A stretch of DNA of 7,059 nt, from assembly GCA_020253595.1 (NCBI GenBank), contig JADCBH010000267.1:1-7059 (forward strand). Direction: 5' to 3'. This document shows, in pieces, positions 5,664-7,059 of the stretch. The notes under the pieces are model-generated. The model saw only the letters and a list, made by a program, of their open reading frames with translations. It was not told where the DNA came from and searched no databases. Within the stretch, counting starts at the first letter, position 1; every line of letters starts with the position of its first letter. Source of the stretch: Brevundimonas sp. Its GTDB lineage: Bacteria; Pseudomonadota; Alphaproteobacteria; Caulobacterales; Caulobacteraceae. The position numbers and the translations under genes are program-made.

Positions 5664-6038
5664 GTGACTTCAGACTGGATCGTGTCGGGAAAGGTGCGTG
5701 CGCGCGAGGAGGGCGACGCTGTCGTCGTCATGATCGACGGCCTGACCACCCAGGCCAAGTACTACAAGCCGCTGGTCTATGAGTTCTTCCGCAAGGAATG
5801 GCGCGGGGCCCGGCCCTCCTATGGCGATTTCGTCGTCGAGATCGTGATGGAGCACGTTGGCGAGCCGCCCTGGATGGACCTCGATAACCTCGCAAAGGCT
5901 CTGCTCGACGCCATCAAAGGCTATCTCTTCCACGACGACGCACAGGTGGCGCGGCTGCTGGTCGAGCGGCGCGAGGGCGAGCGCGAGCGCATCACCATCC
6001 GCGCCTTTCCCCGTCAGGCCTCGGGCGGCCCGGGATAG
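5664..6038 (+). CDS. RusA-like endodeoxyribonuclease
   Basis: A 124-residue protein with the RusA-family core WMDLDNLAKALLDAIKG (70-86) followed by YLFHDDAQV (87-95). Acidic residues D72, D74 and D91/D92 and lysine K78 correspond to the metal-binding and catalytic set of Escherichia coli RusA (D70, D72, D91, K76). RusA is a dimeric Holliday-junction resolvase usually carried by lambdoid prophages; the length fits. The GTG at 5664 has AAGGCGG at 5651-5657, 6 bases upstream; the frame is open back to about 5019 only as an antisense shadow of fumC. No phage genes surround it, so it may be a domesticated housekeeping copy. Its last 25 bases overlap the end of the convergent GFA gene. The family is clear; resolvase activity is inferred. 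Confidence 0.85.
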   Translation: MTSDWIVSGKVRAREEGDAVVVMIDGLTTQAKYYKPLVYEFFRKEWRGARPSYGDFVVEIVMEHVGEPPWMDLDNLAKALLDAIKGYLFHDDAQVARLLVERREGERERITIRAFPRQASGGPG

Positions 6039-6418
6039 CGATCAAAGGCGGGTAGTTGCTCCAGATGGCCCATCCAGCCGATGCGTTCGGCGATCTGGAT
6101 CTGGCCCTGGAGAGGAATGGCGTCGGGATCGTCCAGCGTGGCGCTCTGCACATCGATCTGGCCGGGGAAGATGACGTCGTTGGTGTAGAACAGGCCCGTC
6201 CCACACACACCGCAGAAGCCGCGCCGGCCGTGCTCGGACGAGGCGTACCAGACCGGGTCGCCCGTGATCGTGACCTGATCCGCTGGAGCGAGCGCCCAGG
6301 CGACGGCCGGGGCTCCCGCGGCCTTTCGACAATCGAGGCAGTGGCACAGCGAATGATGGATCGCCTCGTCCGCCGTCTCATAGCGGATCGCCCCACAGTG
6401 GCAGCCCCCGGTCAACAT
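6014..6418 (-). CDS. GFA family zinc-binding protein (CENP-V/Gfa fold)
   Basis: A protein of about 134 residues of the glutathione-dependent formaldehyde-activating (GFA, PF04828) family. It opens MLTGGCHCGAIRYET and keeps the full zinc-binding cysteine set: CHC near the start, CHCLDC about 20 residues on, and CGVC in the middle. Family members range from glutathione-dependent formaldehyde-activating enzymes to proteins of unknown activity, so a formaldehyde role is not proven. The frame can start at ATG 6439 or 6433, but ATG 6418 has GGAGG 5 bases upstream and fits the predicted transcription start near 6438. The end overlaps the RusA-like gene by 25 bases. The C13-like peptidase gene is upstream on the same strand, but a separate promoter lies between them. 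Confidence 0.88.
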   Translation of the reverse strand: MLTGGCHCGAIRYETADEAIHHSLCHCLDCRKAAGAPAVAWALAPADQVTITGDPVWYASSEHGRRGFCGVCGTGLFYTNDVIFPGQIDVQSATLDDPDAIPLQGQIQIAERIGWMGHLEQLPAFDRYPGPPEA

Positions 6419-6423
6419 CGCGT

Positions 6424-6428
6424 CCTCC
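6424..6428 (-). promoter_or_regulatory. Ribosome binding site deciding the GFA start
   Basis: GGAGG 5 bases before ATG 6418. The upstream ATGs at 6433 and 6439 have no comparable site, only an A-rich leader. Confidence 0.5.
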
Positions 6429-6444
6429 GTCATGTTCATTTTTT

Positions 6445-6473
6445 GTTCTATTGCAGCGCGGCCCGCTGGGCAA
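6445..6473 (-). promoter_or_regulatory. Probable promoter of the GFA gene
   Basis: On the minus strand TTGCCC (6468-6473) and TAGAAC (6445-6450) are separated by 17 bases. TAGAAC fits the TANAWC part of the Caulobacter housekeeping consensus, and each box matches 4 of 6 sigma-70 bases. The predicted start is near 6438, giving a leader of about 20 bases before ATG 6418. It lies immediately after the stop of the peptidase gene. Confidence 0.45.
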
Positions 6474-6475
6474 GA

Positions 6476-7059
6476 TCAAGAAGGCGGCCGACTGAATCGG
6501 AGTGTCGGAACCAAAAGCTGCATATTGGCCCCGATGAAGACCTGGGGCTCGGACGCGGGAGCCAGGCCCTCGGCCTCTTCACGGTCCTTGACGCAGGACC
6601 GCACGGCGTTCCCTAGCGCGATAAAGTCCGTGGCGGTGGGCAAGCGCTCGATGACGCAGCCGTCGAAATAGGGATAGACCGCATCCTCGCTGCACCCGAA
6701 AGACGCCCGGTCCCGCCGCGCCGCCGTCAGGATCATGCGGTTCGGGCCTGCGAGCGCATCGGTGAACGATCCAGAAAAGCAGGCCGATAGCACCAGCACC
6801 GTCGGCCGCTCGCCGCACCAGTTGCGTACCAGGGTCGCCAGAAGGGTAGGGGTCAGGATGACGTCCGGACCGAACACGATCTGCTCCGGCAGGCCGTGCG
6901 AGGTGATGTAGAGAAAGCAGCCGCGCTGGGCCCGCGAGGTCGTCTCGGCGATGCGCTGCACGGCGTCCTCGGCTGTTGTGACGGGGCGCGCATCGGGCCT
7001 CAACGTCACATCGACCATGTCGGCCCGGCTGAACCCGGCGGCAAGGAAGCCTTCCGTCA
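6476..7059 (-). CDS. C13-family-like (legumain/caspase-fold) peptidase, C-terminal part, cut by right edge
   Basis: The frame enters from the right edge and stays open for 194 codons to a TGA at 6476-6478, so the true start is outside the window; the ATG at 7018 is probably internal. Two motifs form the clan CD cysteine-peptidase dyad. FLYITSHG carries the catalytic histidine, and VLVLSACFSGSF carries the catalytic cysteine 39 residues later, each ending a hydrophobic strand. Further on, ILTAARRDRASFGC resembles the conserved segment after the nucleophile in C13 and caspase-like proteins. Bacterial C13-like proteins occur in Caulobacterales, often as secreted or membrane-anchored enzymes, but the N-terminal part that would show a signal is missing. 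Substrate unknown. It is followed by the GFA gene, which has its own promoter. Confidence 0.8.
   Translation of the reverse strand, partial: TEGFLAAGFSRADMVDVTLRPDARPVTTAEDAVQRIAETTSRAQRGCFLYITSHGLPEQIVFGPDVILTPTLLATLVRNWCGERPTVLVLSACFSGSFTDALAGPNRMILTAARRDRASFGCSEDAVYPYFDGCVIERLPTATDFIALGNAVRSCVKDREEAEGLAPASEPQVFIGANMQLLVPTLRFSRPPS

Noticed and set aside
3452..6418. ATPase, RusA-like nuclease and GFA gene as a defence island
   Set aside because: The ATPase and nuclease genes are on opposite strands, separated by fumC, with no shared operon or typical defence partners; a common system is not supported by the layout.
6437..6450. Run of six T on the plus strand as a terminator tail
   Set aside because: The nearby small inverted repeat (6454-6468) lies on the wrong side for plus-strand termination, no plus-strand gene ends there, and the A/T stretch is better explained as the promoter and leader of the GFA gene.
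1..7059. CRISPR array, tRNA, rRNA, insertion sequence, prophage or attachment site
   Set aside because: I saw no regularly spaced repeats, cloverleaf-like sequence, transposase, integrase or terminal repeats; the RusA-like gene alone is not evidence of a prophage.

Overview
The window is GC-rich, tightly packed chromosomal DNA, most likely from an alphaproteobacterium of the Caulobacterales (Brevundimonas or Caulobacter-like). That placement is inferred from the gene content: a Coq4-family protein, a DUF4169 protein, a short ribbon-helix-helix protein with the KRSVxLxGHxTSV signature, a class II fumarase and a C13-like peptidase. Several promoters also resemble the Caulobacter housekeeping consensus (TTGaCgS, 10-14 bases, GCTANAWC). 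I see no phage, transposon, tRNA, rRNA or CRISPR features.

Layout from left to right. On the minus strand at 1-602 lie a ribbon-helix-helix gene and, just downstream, a SIMPL-domain gene running off the left edge. Divergent from them on the plus strand are a Coq4-family gene (679-1440) and a ten-helix EamA/DMT transporter (about 1550-2446). Convergent with the transporter is a minus-strand pair of very small genes, a DUF4169 protein (2591-2767) and an unrecognised 48-residue protein (2443-2589). A 291-base gene-free stretch leads to a plus-strand YccF-family membrane protein (3059-3451). It meets head-on a minus-strand unit of fumC (4191-5582) followed by an AAA/ABC-type ATPase gene (3452-4183). 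Divergent from fumC is a RusA-like endonuclease gene (5664-6038), whose end overlaps a minus-strand GFA-family gene (6014-6418). Upstream of the latter is the C-terminal part of a C13-like, caspase-fold peptidase (6476-7059), cut by the right edge.

Most genes look like ordinary housekeeping or accessory functions: ubiquinone biosynthesis, the TCA cycle, export, envelope stress and small-molecule metabolism. They do not form one obvious pathway. The striking architectural feature is compaction. The three convergent pairs share a CTAG, abut in a TGATCA, and overlap by 25 bases, and two of these junctions carry imperfect hairpins. Non-ATG starts are frequent: six of the eleven genes whose start lies in the window appear to begin with GTG or TTG. 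Several real genes are therefore easy to miss or to extend wrongly. I did not find a convincing new multi-gene system. The best leads are the two-gene small-protein unit, the fumC-linked ATPase, the RusA-like gene outside any visible prophage, and the C13-like peptidase.
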